Positions 18,516 through 26,607 of a DNA stretch of 64,000 bases are shown piece after piece. Origin of the DNA: an uncultured Lentisphaeria bacterium (GTDB lineage: Bacteria > Verrucomicrobiota > Lentisphaeria > Victivallales > UBA1829); NCBI GenBank assembly GCA_949282305.1, contig CASDPB010000040.1, positions 62,001 through 126,000 on the forward strand. Direction: 5' to 3'. The translations under genes were made by a program, and so were the position numbers. Every line of letters starts with the position of its first letter. The first letter of the stretch is position 1. The notes beneath the pieces were generated by a model, which was given only the letters and a program-made list of their open reading frames with translations, was not told the origin of the DNA and ran no database searches.

Positions 18516-19886
18516 TTATCTGCTGATGAAATCCAGAATTTTCAGATTTCTGCTGAGGTTCGGCGGATAACGGAGAGGCAGGTCGATCAGATTCGATTTT
18601 ATCATTACCGGTTTGTAATGCGTGAAGGTGTCAAAACTTTTTCTGCCGTGGTATGCGCCGTAACCGCTGGCGCCGACGCCGCCGAAGGGTAGTTCCGGGT
18701 TGATGAGGTGCGTGATGGTTTCGTTGACCGCGACTCCGCCGGAGGAGGTGCGGCTCAGGAGCTTTTCAAGATCACGGAGCCCGCTTGAGAAATAATAAAG
18801 GGCAAGAGGTTTCGGGCGCCTGTTGACAAAGGAGATCGCCTCATCCAGCGATTCCGTTTCAAGCACCGGGAGCAGGGGGCCGAAGATTTCCTCATTCATA
18901 ACAGGTGCGTCCGGGCCGGCGGGAATCAGGACTGTCGGTTCGATATATTTTTCTTCCAGGTCAATTCCGCCTCCGCAGAAGATTTCCGAGCCGTTGAGCA
19001 GTCCGGCAATGCGTTCGCAATGACGCCGGTTGATGATGCGCGGGTAATCGGGGGATTTCTTCGGATCGTCGCCGTAAAAAGCCTGAATCCAGTGTTTCAG
19101 ACGCTCAAGCAGCTTGTCTTTGACTGCTTTGTGAACAAGAATATAATCCGGAGCGACGCAGGTTTGTCCGGCATTGAGAAATTTTCCCCAGACGATCCGC
19201 TTTGCGGCAAGATCGATTTTCGCGTCCGCATCGACGATACAGGGGCTTTTGCCTCCGAGTTCAAGAGTCAGCGGTGTAAAATGTTCCGCCGCGGCGCGGG
19301 CGATGAACTTTGCCCCGGCAGGGCCGCCGGTATAGAAAATGTAGTCGAATTCTTCTGCGAGCAGTTCCTGCGTCATTTCGTGTCCGCCGCTGCAGATCGC
19401 GGCATGGCGGGGCGGAAAAACCGCCGCGATGATTTCCGATATGATGTCCGCAGTCGCGGGAGCCTGTTCCGCGGGTTTGAGGATCACGCAGTTTCCTGCG
19501 GCAATGGCTCCGATGAACGGCGACAGCAGCAGCTGGAATGGATAGTTCCATGCGGAGAAAATCAGGACACAGCCGTAAGGTTCGGGATAAATCCTGCCTT
19601 TTGCGGGGAAGTTGAGAGAGGAAACTGCCGCGCGGCGCGGTTTCGCATAAGAATCAAGTTTCCGGATCATCGCGGAAACTTCGTCAAGTATTATGCCTGT
19701 TTCGGTGGTTCGGGCTTCAAATTCCGATTTGTGAAGATCCCGGCAGAGCGCGGCGCAGATCTCTTTTTCCCGTTTTCTGATTTCCGTCCGAAGTGCTTTC
19801 AGCATCGCTTTTCTCTGCTTCAGATCAAGCGTGGCTCCCGTTGCGAAGAACTGTCTTTGCGAGGATAATATTTCCCTGACTGTCAT
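18516..19886 (-). CDS. Aldehyde dehydrogenase, class 3 type
   Basis: The 456-residue enzyme oxidises an aldehyde with NAD(P)+. LELGGKSPCIVD contains the general-base Glu, and LNAGQTCVAPDY holds the catalytic Cys. NYPFQLLLSPFIGAIAAGNCVILKPAEQAP forms the cofactor site, and the C-terminal FGGVGASGYGAYHGRKSFDTFTHYKPV is typical of fatty/coniferyl aldehyde dehydrogenases. Unlike eukaryotic class 3 enzymes it lacks a long hydrophobic tail. It lies 22 bp upstream of the FAH-family gene and they are probably one transcript. Confidence 0.93.
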   Translation of the reverse strand: MTVREILSSQRQFFATGATLDLKQRKAMLKALRTEIRKREKEICAALCRDLHKSEFEARTTETGIILDEVSAMIRKLDSYAKPRRAAVSSLNFPAKGRIYPEPYGCVLIFSAWNYPFQLLLSPFIGAIAAGNCVILKPAEQAPATADIISEIIAAVFPPRHAAICSGGHEMTQELLAEEFDYIFYTGGPAGAKFIARAAAEHFTPLTLELGGKSPCIVDADAKIDLAAKRIVWGKFLNAGQTCVAPDYILVHKAVKDKLLERLKHWIQAFYGDDPKKSPDYPRIINRRHCERIAGLLNGSEIFCGGGIDLEEKYIEPTVLIPAGPDAPVMNEEIFGPLLPVLETESLDEAISFVNRRPKPLALYYFSSGLRDLEKLLSRTSSGGVAVNETITHLINPELPFGGVGASGYGAYHGRKSFDTFTHYKPVMIKSNLIDLPLRYPPNLSRNLKILDFISR

Positions 19887-20074
19887 ATTTTCATTTCCCG
19901 AATTGAGTTTTGCATGGACTATACTCCGGAAATATGGATTTTACAAGCGGAGCCGGGAAAAAAAGAGCCGGGGATACGTCTATGGGGGGGATGATATAAG
20001 ACGCACCCCGGCAAAGCAATTCTACTTGTAAAATATACCGGTTTTTGAAAAAATCCAGTCGGAAAACCAATTTT

Positions 20075-20773
20075 TTATGAAATTTTTTCGCCGTTTTCCG
20101 AAATCATCTGCAAAATTCTGTCTTCAAAGTAGTCAAAATGCCTGTTTCCGAAGTCCATGTTCAGAAGCCGGACCCAGTCCCGTTCTCTTGAGATTGTTAT
20201 GACAGCGGATTTACGGATAAGTTCCATGAAAAGTGAAGAATCCTGCGGCTGAATTGATTTTTCTCCCTTGAAGTAATCCAGGTCAATATCAAGGATATAA
20301 GGAAGTTCCGGCAGAGGCGCACGCCTGAGATTGCCAGCCAGAAATTCTGTTTCCAGCGCGCGGCTGTAATAATGCTCCAGCGTTTCCCTGTTTTCATCGG
20401 GAGGCGGATCGTGAATGATTGCAATTTTCGGATTGACATCCCGCGAGAAGTTCACATGGGAAAAGATCGCCGCCGAGGAGATGAGCCCATTCCTGATTGC
20501 GAAATCGAAGTGCTCGTCGTGGCGCAGGTCTTTCAGCGCGGCTTCGAGCCGGACGGCATCCCTGCGGTCGACTCGTTTTTCATGGGGAACTTTGTGGGTT
20601 TCGTTGTAATGAGTGTATTCCGGCAGGGTGTCCGTGTGGTGGTCGAGCGTGAGCACATGCGGCGCAATGCCCAGCCTTTCCCGTTCGGTCGCCCACGGAA
20701 GAAGAACGTGATGGTGCTCCTCCACAATGTAGACTGTTTTCCCGTTTATGATTTTTTTTATGATTTGCGTCAT
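20075..20773 (-). CDS. UPF0489 / peptide-arginase-like protein
   Basis: The 232-residue protein shows three groups of likely manganese ligands of the arginase/deacetylase fold: EEHHHVL near residue 18, LDHHTD near 43, and ILDIDLDYF near 158. UPF0489 proteins include the peptide arginase OspR, which converts arginine in a ribosomal peptide to ornithine, and the vertebrate C5orf22. GAAGGGACT precedes the ATG. No recognisable precursor peptide gene or RiPP modification gene lies beside it, so the substrate may be a free or protein-bound guanidino compound. The family call is good; the reaction is inference. Confidence 0.7.
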   Translation of the reverse strand: MTQIIKKIINGKTVYIVEEHHHVLLPWATERERLGIAPHVLTLDHHTDTLPEYTHYNETHKVPHEKRVDRRDAVRLEAALKDLRHDEHFDFAIRNGLISSAAIFSHVNFSRDVNPKIAIIHDPPPDENRETLEHYYSRALETEFLAGNLRRAPLPELPYILDIDLDYFKGEKSIQPQDSSLFMELIRKSAVITISRERDWVRLLNMDFGNRHFDYFEDRILQMISENGEKIS

Positions 20774-20891
20774 AGTCCCTTCTTTCCGCCGGAATCGCCG
20801 AATATCTGTTTCCTGTTTTCGGGTGATGATGCACCGTGTTTTTCCGATATTTCCGTATTTTGACTGATTTCCAGCTTGAAGATTCCATTCT

Positions 20892-20920
20892 TTGATGTAA
20901 TTTTAAAGATAATATAATAT
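20892..20920 (+). promoter_or_regulatory. Predicted promoter upstream of the GFQ-repeat genes
   Basis: TTGATG at 20892-20897 and TAATAT at 20915-20920 are 17 bp apart (an overlapping TATAAT at 20913 gives 15 bp). The start codon is 186 bp downstream, leaving a long leader. The 20774-21105 gap otherwise holds only a weak 39-codon frame at 20953-21072, not called as a gene. Confidence 0.4.
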
Positions 20921-21105
20921 TCTTTGAATATGGAATCAATGGGGTTAAAGAATATGTTGAGACATCTTTTGCCGGCAGCTGCGGCTTTCCCTGCCGGAGC
21001 GGTGTATGCCGGAAGGATGCCGGAATGCAGGAGAACAGCCGCTCATTTTCATATGCCGTGTTTCAGTCTGTAATTTAATAAATTTCAATCAATGAAGGAG
21101 ACAAC

Positions 21106-21906
21106 ATGAAAACTCTACTCAGAAACAGTGTCGTTGCAGCGCTGGCTCTTTCCGTATGCGGGCTTTTTGCCGCAGAGGAGAAAGCCGTTCCCGCACAGCC
21201 CAAGGCGGAAAATGCCGGAAAGGCGCAGAAGGGAACCGGCTGGACTCCGTTCCAGCTCGTCTTCCTGCCCGGTCTTCCGGACAGCTCCATGACTTCAACC
21301 GTTTACGGCTTGAAGCTGGGAATTCCGGCTACCGGAGGCAAAGGACTGGTGAAAGGCGTTGAGGCATCTTTCTTCTACAGCGGCACAAAGGATGTGGAAG
21401 GCTGTCAGGCTTCCTGGTTCGGACCCGCGATTGCGCAGGGGGATGTCTATGGAATTCAGGCGACCATGGCGATGGCTCTGGTTTACCGTCTGACCGGATT
21501 CCAGGCGGCGGGACTTGCATTCACGACTCAGCCGTCCATCGGCTGCCAGGCAGGTATTTCTGCTGTCGCCGAGGATGACTTTAAGGGCTTCCAGACCGGC
21601 GCGGTCACTGTGACGGACGGCGAACTCGAAGGATTCCAGTTCGGTGCGGTCAATCTTGTTACAAAGATTTTCAAGGGTTTCCAGTGCGGCGCAGTGAACA
21701 TCGTAACGGGTGTCTTCAAGGGTTTCCAGTGCGGTGTGGTGAACTACAGTTCCGATGAGGGCATTCAGCTCGGCGGCATCAACATCATTGCCGACAGCTG
21801 GATCCCGGTCATGCCGATTTTCAATATCTGCCTCAGCTCCGGGGATAAACAGACTGAGGCCCCCGAAAATGCAAACAGCCCGAAAACAGACGTCGCCGCA
21901 AAATAA
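21106..21906 (+). CDS. Secreted protein with tandem GFQxGAVN repeats, function unknown
   Basis: A signal peptide (residues 1-22, cleaving near LFAAEE) is followed by a mature part with no known enzyme motif. Residues about 160-222 are made of 15-residue repeats of the form (F/L)xGFQxGAVNxVxxx, four clear copies. The coding DNA of the central copies repeats every 45 bp. Such phased Gly/aromatic repeats suggest a beta-solenoid or surface layer; similar spacing is seen in Leptospira LA_2272-type surface repeats, but homology is not shown here. A shorter paralogue follows 12 bp later and both end in a P-(V/F)-(M/L)-P-I-x-N motif. AAGGAG precedes the ATG. Confidence 0.7.
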   Translation: MKTLLRNSVVAALALSVCGLFAAEEKAVPAQPKAENAGKAQKGTGWTPFQLVFLPGLPDSSMTSTVYGLKLGIPATGGKGLVKGVEASFFYSGTKDVEGCQASWFGPAIAQGDVYGIQATMAMALVYRLTGFQAAGLAFTTQPSIGCQAGISAVAEDDFKGFQTGAVTVTDGELEGFQFGAVNLVTKIFKGFQCGAVNIVTGVFKGFQCGVVNYSSDEGIQLGGINIIADSWIPVMPIFNICLSSGDKQTEAPENANSPKTDVAAK

Positions 21907-21918
21907 GGAGAATTCGAT

Positions 21919-22374
21919 ATGAAGTATTTTATTTCTGCAATTTTCGCATGTCTGCTGGCTCTTCCTGTCTTTGCGCAGGAAGCGGCTCCGGCGGAGGAAC
22001 AGCCGTGGGATTTCATCTCGTTCACTTTTGTTCCGGGAGTGCCGGAAACGGCGGATGTGTTTAATGTCTACGGTGTCAAGGTCGGTGTTCCGATCGGGTT
22101 CGGCAGCAATACTTTCGTTGCCGGTGTGGAAGGCTCCATTTTTGCAAGCATGAGCGATGAAGTTTACGGCGTCCAGGCGGCTCCCCTGTTCAATTCGTCC
22201 CAAAAGATGGAAGGTCTTCAGGCAAGCACGCTGGTCAATTATGCGGACTCCGTCAAAGGACTTCAGCTTGGTCTGGTGAACATTGCAAAGGACAAGTCTT
22301 TCCAGATCGGGCTTCTGAACTTCATCAAGGATTCCTCGGTTCCTTTCTTGCCGATTGTGAACTTCCGCTTCTGA
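21919..22374 (+). CDS. Secreted paralogue of the GFQ-repeat protein, function unknown
   Basis: The 151-residue protein has a signal peptide (1-19, ending PVFAQE) and resembles the preceding protein along its length. WDFISFTFVPGVPETADVFNVYGVKVGVPI aligns with the FQLVFLPGLPDSSMTSTVYGLKLGIPA region of the larger one. Its repeats are degenerate (GVQAAPL, GLQASTL, GLQLGLVNIA, FQIGLLNF). It ends PFLPIVNFRF. The two genes are one transcript ended by a strong terminator at 22397. Tandem duplication is evident; function is not. Confidence 0.7.
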   Translation: MKYFISAIFACLLALPVFAQEAAPAEEQPWDFISFTFVPGVPETADVFNVYGVKVGVPIGFGSNTFVAGVEGSIFASMSDEVYGVQAAPLFNSSQKMEGLQASTLVNYADSVKGLQLGLVNIAKDKSFQIGLLNFIKDSSVPFLPIVNFRF

Positions 22375-22396
22375 TGAATTGATTTTTTCAAAAGAC

Positions 22397-22431
22397 GGGA
22401 AACATCTGTTCGCGGATGTTTCCCTTTTTTT
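22397..22431 (+). terminator. Rho-independent terminator of the GFQ-repeat pair
   Basis: A perfect 10-bp stem, GGGAAACATC with GATGTTTCCC, has an 8-base loop and is followed by seven T. It closes the two-gene unit 23 bp after the second stop. Confidence 0.93.
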
Positions 22432-22443
22432 ACGGCGTCTGCT

Positions 22444-23571
22444 ATGAAACTTCTGATGATACTGACGGAACTCGCTCCGGGGGGAGCGGAAAAGGTCGTG
22501 CTGGAACTGACACGCCGGCTGCGCAGCCATGCCCATGACGTGACTGTGGTTTCCCTGATGCCGGAACCGGCGGAAGGGCGCCGCGCCGTTCCCGAGGGGT
22601 TGTCCGCCTGCGGCGCAAAGGTGATTTACCTGAATGCGGTGAAGAAAGCTCCGTGGCGGCTTTTTTCTCTTTTCCGGGTGATCCGCGAGGAAAAACCGGA
22701 TGTGATTCATTCCCATCTGATTCATCCGAATCTCCTGAGCCGTTTTGTCAATCTCCGGATACGGAAACCGCTGGTGAATACGATTCACATTGCCGAGCGT
22801 CGCCGGGGAAAAGGGCTTTTCTTTCTGCTTGACGGGCTGACGTTTTCATGGTGCGACGCCTGCACTGCCGTTTCCAGAGCCGCTGCGCGTTTCCATGAAA
22901 GGCGATGCGGGCTGAAAGAGAATTCAATCCGTGTGATTTACAATGGTTCCGACCGCGTTGCGCCGGCTTCGGATGAGCGGCTCCGGCAACTGAAAAAAGA
23001 GTGGGGGCTTGAGTCCTGCCGGAAGATTATCGGTTCGGTCGGGCGTCTTGACTGGCAGAAGGGATACGATCTTCTGCTCAGGGTTCTGCCGGAGTTGTCG
23101 CGGAGAATTCCCAGCGGCGGTTCCGTCGGAATTGTCATCATCGGCGATGGACCGGAACGGGAAAAACTGGCGGGGCAGGTGCGCCTCATATCGGAACGGT
23201 GCCCGAATCTGAAAATCTGTCTGCCCGGTTATCGGAAGGATGCGGCGTCCCTGATTGCGATGTTCGACCTTTTTGTGATGCCTTCCCGTTACGAGGGATA
23301 CGGGCTTGCTCTGACCGAAGCGATATCGTCGGGCGTGCCGGTCTTCTGCAATCCGGCTGATTCCCTGCCGGAGCTTTGCGCCTTGATTCCCGGACATGCT
23401 TTTCTCGCTGATTTTGAACATGATTCCGCCGCCCTGCTTGCGGAACGGCTTATGGAAGCGCTTTCCGCTCCCCGTTATGAGGGGAGGGAGATCATGACGA
23501 ATGAACAGATGTACAGGGAATACCTTGCCCTGTATGAATCTCTGCTGAATACGGAAAAACTGCATCCGTGA
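22444..23571 (+). CDS. Family 4 glycosyltransferase
   Basis: This 375-residue GT-B enzyme opens with MKLLMILTELAPGGAEKVVLELTRRL, whose GGAE is the usual GT4 acceptor-side motif. The donor domain carries GSVGRLDWQKGYDLLLRVL and the retaining-enzyme EX7E motif around SRYEGYGLALTEAISSGVP. It adds a sugar from a nucleotide donor to a glycan or lipid on the cytosolic face. It starts only 12 bp after a terminator and has no clear ribosome binding site, so its promoter is not obvious. It converges on argS. Confidence 0.9.
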   Translation: MKLLMILTELAPGGAEKVVLELTRRLRSHAHDVTVVSLMPEPAEGRRAVPEGLSACGAKVIYLNAVKKAPWRLFSLFRVIREEKPDVIHSHLIHPNLLSRFVNLRIRKPLVNTIHIAERRRGKGLFFLLDGLTFSWCDACTAVSRAAARFHERRCGLKENSIRVIYNGSDRVAPASDERLRQLKKEWGLESCRKIIGSVGRLDWQKGYDLLLRVLPELSRRIPSGGSVGIVIIGDGPEREKLAGQVRLISERCPNLKICLPGYRKDAASLIAMFDLFVMPSRYEGYGLALTEAISSGVPVFCNPADSLPELCALIPGHAFLADFEHDSAALLAERLMEALSAPRYEGREIMTNEQMYREYLALYESLLNTEKLHP

Positions 23572-23606
23572 CCGGAAGTGCCGCGGAGCAGTTTTTCTTT
23601 TCCATG

Positions 23607-25403
23607 TCACATTGCTTCGGGAACGCGGATCGTAAGCGTCGAGAGACCGTCTGTCAGGATGTCGCGTGCCGCATAGCAGAGCGCGAGACGTGCGTTGATG
23701 ACTGCGTCATTGTCCGCATTCAACACCTGTTTTTCCCGGTAGAAGCGATTGAATGCCTTTGCCAGATCGAGAAGATAGTTGACGACGACGGAGCAGTCCA
23801 TTTTTTCCGCCGCAAGTTTCAGTATTTCCGGATAGCGCGCCATGCAGACCGCAAGGGAACGTTCCTCCGCCGAGTCCGGCAGCGACCAGTCAACCGGCGT
23901 CTTGCCGAAAGTGAATCCGCGTTCCGCGGCTTTGCGTGAAATCGAATTGATGCGGGCGCAGGCATACTGGACATACGGCCCGGTGTCGCCCTCGAATTTG
24001 AGGGACGCCTGCGGATCGAACATCATGGTCGTTTTCGGATTGAACTTGAGAAGCATGAACTTGAGCGCACCCATGCCGATAATCTCCGCGCGTTCTTCGA
24101 GATCCGCCGGAATCTCCTCCCCGACACGTTCCAGAGTCGCTTTTTTCGCGAGTTCGTGCATCTCGTCGAAGAGATCGTCCGCATCGACCACGGTTCCTTC
24201 CCGGCTCTTCATCTTGCCGGTCGGCAGATTGACCATGCCGTATGCCATGTGGTACAGGCTGTCCGCCCATTTGTTCCCCATTTTCTTCAGGATGGAAAAC
24301 AGCATTTGGAAATGGAGTATCTGTTCGTCTCCGACGACCCACATCAGGGAATCCGGATGGAAGTCGTTGTATTTGAGCATTGTCGTGCCGATGTCCTGCG
24401 TGATGTAGACGCTGGTGCCGTCTTTGCGGAGCAGGACTTTTGTGCCGAGTTTGCCGAGATCGACAATCACCGCGCCGTCTTCGCGCCGGGTGAAGATCCC
24501 CTGTTCCAGCCCCTTCTTCACGGAGTCCTTGCCGAGCAGATAGGTTTCGCTTTCCAGATAGGTTTTCTTGAACTCGACGCCCATGCGGCTGTATGTTTCA
24601 TTGAATCCGGCGATGACCCATGAGTTCATGAGTTTCCAGAGACCGACGGTCTCCTTGTCTCCGGCTTCCCATTTGCGCAGCATTTCCTGTGCGGCGCGCC
24701 CGATTTCGACTTCGAGGAAAAGTTCGTCGTCGGATTTGTCCGCAAGTTCCGGTTTTGCCGCGCGGAGCTCTCCGATCTGCTCTTTGAGCGCGATGTTGTA
24801 TTTCACATAATAATTGCCGACGAAATGATCGCCTTTGATTCCCGATTTTTCCGGAGTGTCGCCGTTGCCGAACCGCTGATAGGCAAGCATGGACTTGCAG
24901 ATGTGGATTCCCCGGTCGTTAATCAGGTTGACCGGGATCACGTCGTGACCGACACGCGCCAGAAGTTTGCAGACGGACATTCCGAGAGTATTGTTTCGGA
25001 CGTGCCCGAGATGCTGGGGCTTGTTCGTGTTCGGGGCGGAATATTCCACCACGATACGGCGCCGTGCCGTTTCCGGCAGGACTGCCTCGGCGAGAATATG
25101 CTTCACGGAAGCGGCGGTATCCCGGAACAGCGCTTCCGCGTTCAGCGTCACATTGACGAACGCCTTGACTCTGACCGCGTTTCTGACATCGGGGTCCGCT
25201 TTCAGAAGTTCGACGATTTTTTCGGCAACATCGTCAGGGGCGGCCTTGAAAATCCGTGCGAAACGGAAACAGTTTACGGTAATGTCGCCTTCCATTCCTT
25301 CGGGGCACTGTTCCGGGATGATCGTCCATCCGTCCGGGATCTGAGCGGACGGAAAGGCTTCGGCAAGTTTGGGACGCAATGCGTCGATGGCTTTGATCTG
25401 CAT
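23607..25403 (-). CDS. argS: Arginyl-tRNA synthetase
   Basis: The class I synthetase charges tRNA-Arg; a tRNA-Arg gene lies at 60420. The HIGH-type site is PNTNKPQHLGHVRNN near residues 125-139. The KMSK-type loop is KMKSREG near 390. The N-terminal domain (1-110) and the all-helical C-terminal DALR anticodon domain complete a 598-residue protein, normal for the family. It stands 24 bp downstream of manA on the same strand. Confidence 0.97.
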   Translation of the reverse strand: MQIKAIDALRPKLAEAFPSAQIPDGWTIIPEQCPEGMEGDITVNCFRFARIFKAAPDDVAEKIVELLKADPDVRNAVRVKAFVNVTLNAEALFRDTAASVKHILAEAVLPETARRRIVVEYSAPNTNKPQHLGHVRNNTLGMSVCKLLARVGHDVIPVNLINDRGIHICKSMLAYQRFGNGDTPEKSGIKGDHFVGNYYVKYNIALKEQIGELRAAKPELADKSDDELFLEVEIGRAAQEMLRKWEAGDKETVGLWKLMNSWVIAGFNETYSRMGVEFKKTYLESETYLLGKDSVKKGLEQGIFTRREDGAVIVDLGKLGTKVLLRKDGTSVYITQDIGTTMLKYNDFHPDSLMWVVGDEQILHFQMLFSILKKMGNKWADSLYHMAYGMVNLPTGKMKSREGTVVDADDLFDEMHELAKKATLERVGEEIPADLEERAEIIGMGALKFMLLKFNPKTTMMFDPQASLKFEGDTGPYVQYACARINSISRKAAERGFTFGKTPVDWSLPDSAEERSLAVCMARYPEILKLAAEKMDCSVVVNYLLDLAKAFNRFYREKQVLNADNDAVINARLALCYAARDILTDGLSTLTIRVPEAM

Positions 25404-25427
25404 ATTTGAAAAATCCTTGTAATAAGC

Positions 25428-26435
25428 TCAGAGGGTCGTTCTGACAACGGTACTGGTGACACCTTGTCCGACGATGATGTTATAGCTGCCGAAGGATGCG
25501 GGGATCAGGCAGGTGGAACCGACCGGCACCTCGGTGATTCTGTCGTCGCGTCCGACTTTGATCGGATGGTTGATCGCGGTCAGAAGGTGGAAACTGGATG
25601 TGGAATCGGTGGAGTCATACCAGTCTTCAACAAGTTTGAGGTCGTCGACGCGGAAGAACGGACAGCGGTTGATTAACGGATACTTGCGGTTGTGGTCTGT
25701 GGTGTCGCTTGCCCCTGTGATGCGGGGAACGGTGCGGTCCATGAAATCAATGCTTTCCATTGCCTGTTCTATATGAAGCTGGCGCGGTTTGCCGTTGCTG
25801 TCGGTTCTGCCCCAGTCGCTGATGCGGTAGGTGGTGTCGCTGTTCTGCTGAATTTCCAGCAGGAGATTTCCCGCGCCGATCGCATGGACACGGCCGGCAT
25901 TGATGAAATACGCATCGCCGGGATAGGAATCGAAGACCTGCAGGAGTTTTTCAATATCTGCGGAGTTCAGATTTTCCACAAACTGCCGCCGCGTGGATTT
26001 TCCGCTGAGCCCGGCAATGATCTTTGCACCGCGTTCCGCGGCAATGATATACCACATTTCCGTTTTGGGTTCCGCCCCGCCTCCGATTTTCGCGCAGGCC
26101 TCTTCGTTCGGATGAACCTGAAGGGAAAGGCGCTTTCCGGCGTCAATCAGCTTTACGAGCAGCGGGAAAAGCCCGCCGCTGAATTTATGCCCGACGAATT
26201 CCTTTCCATAACTGGAGACCAGCTCATGCAGCGACGTTCCGGCAAGCGGTCCGTTTGCCACAAGGGAGGAAAAGCCTTCGCGGTCGCAGATTTCCCACGC
26301 CTCTCCAATTGCAGGTCCGTCTTTGGGGATCGGACGGTTCAGTTTTGCCGCAAGCTGGGTGCCGCCCCACATCACTTCCTTGTAAAGAGGTTCAAAAAGA
26401 AGCGGATACAGTTCATCTTTATCAAAATTGATCAT
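25428..26435 (-). CDS. manA: Mannose-6-phosphate isomerase, class I
   Basis: The zinc enzyme interconverts fructose-6-P and mannose-6-P, feeding GDP-mannose and fucose synthesis. LLVKLIDAGKRLSLQVHPNEE carries the first metal ligands and PKTEMWYII the next. FINAGRVHAIGAGNLLLEIQQNSDTTYRISDWGR is the signature of short bacterial ManA. At 335 residues it is of the Bacillus rather than the longer E. coli type. It is probably co-transcribed with argS; a link to the glycosyltransferases nearby is inference. Confidence 0.95.
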   Translation of the reverse strand: MINFDKDELYPLLFEPLYKEVMWGGTQLAAKLNRPIPKDGPAIGEAWEICDREGFSSLVANGPLAGTSLHELVSSYGKEFVGHKFSGGLFPLLVKLIDAGKRLSLQVHPNEEACAKIGGGAEPKTEMWYIIAAERGAKIIAGLSGKSTRRQFVENLNSADIEKLLQVFDSYPGDAYFINAGRVHAIGAGNLLLEIQQNSDTTYRISDWGRTDSNGKPRQLHIEQAMESIDFMDRTVPRITGASDTTDHNRKYPLINRCPFFRVDDLKLVEDWYDSTDSTSSFHLLTAINHPIKVGRDDRITEVPVGSTCLIPASFGSYNIIVGQGVTSTVVRTTL

Positions 26436-26547
26436 AGCGTTTCGCCTTTACGGTTCGGGTTGCATTCCTTATCGGAGTTAATATAACCCGAATTCCGGAA
26501 AATACAGTACGTTTCATGAAAAATCTGCCAGATTTTGCAAAGAATGC

Positions 26548-26576
26548 TTTCATTCAGGCGCATTATGCTGTATCTT
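26548..26576 (+). promoter_or_regulatory. Possible promoter of pyk
   Basis: TTTCAT at 26548-26553 and TATCTT at 26571-26576 are 17 bp apart, 31 bp before the pyruvate kinase start. Both boxes deviate from consensus. Confidence 0.3.
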
Positions 26577-26607
26577 ACCGGGAATTTTTTATTTCCTGGA
26601 GGTTGGT

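Noticed and set aside
20953-21072. 39-codon frame in the leader of the GFQ-repeat genes
   Set aside because: GGGGTT precedes the ATG and the first residues look signal-like, but there is no family or conservation to judge by.
21295-22788. Minus-strand frame of 497 codons
   Set aside because: Runs through two signal-peptide genes, a terminator and a GT4 on the plus strand.
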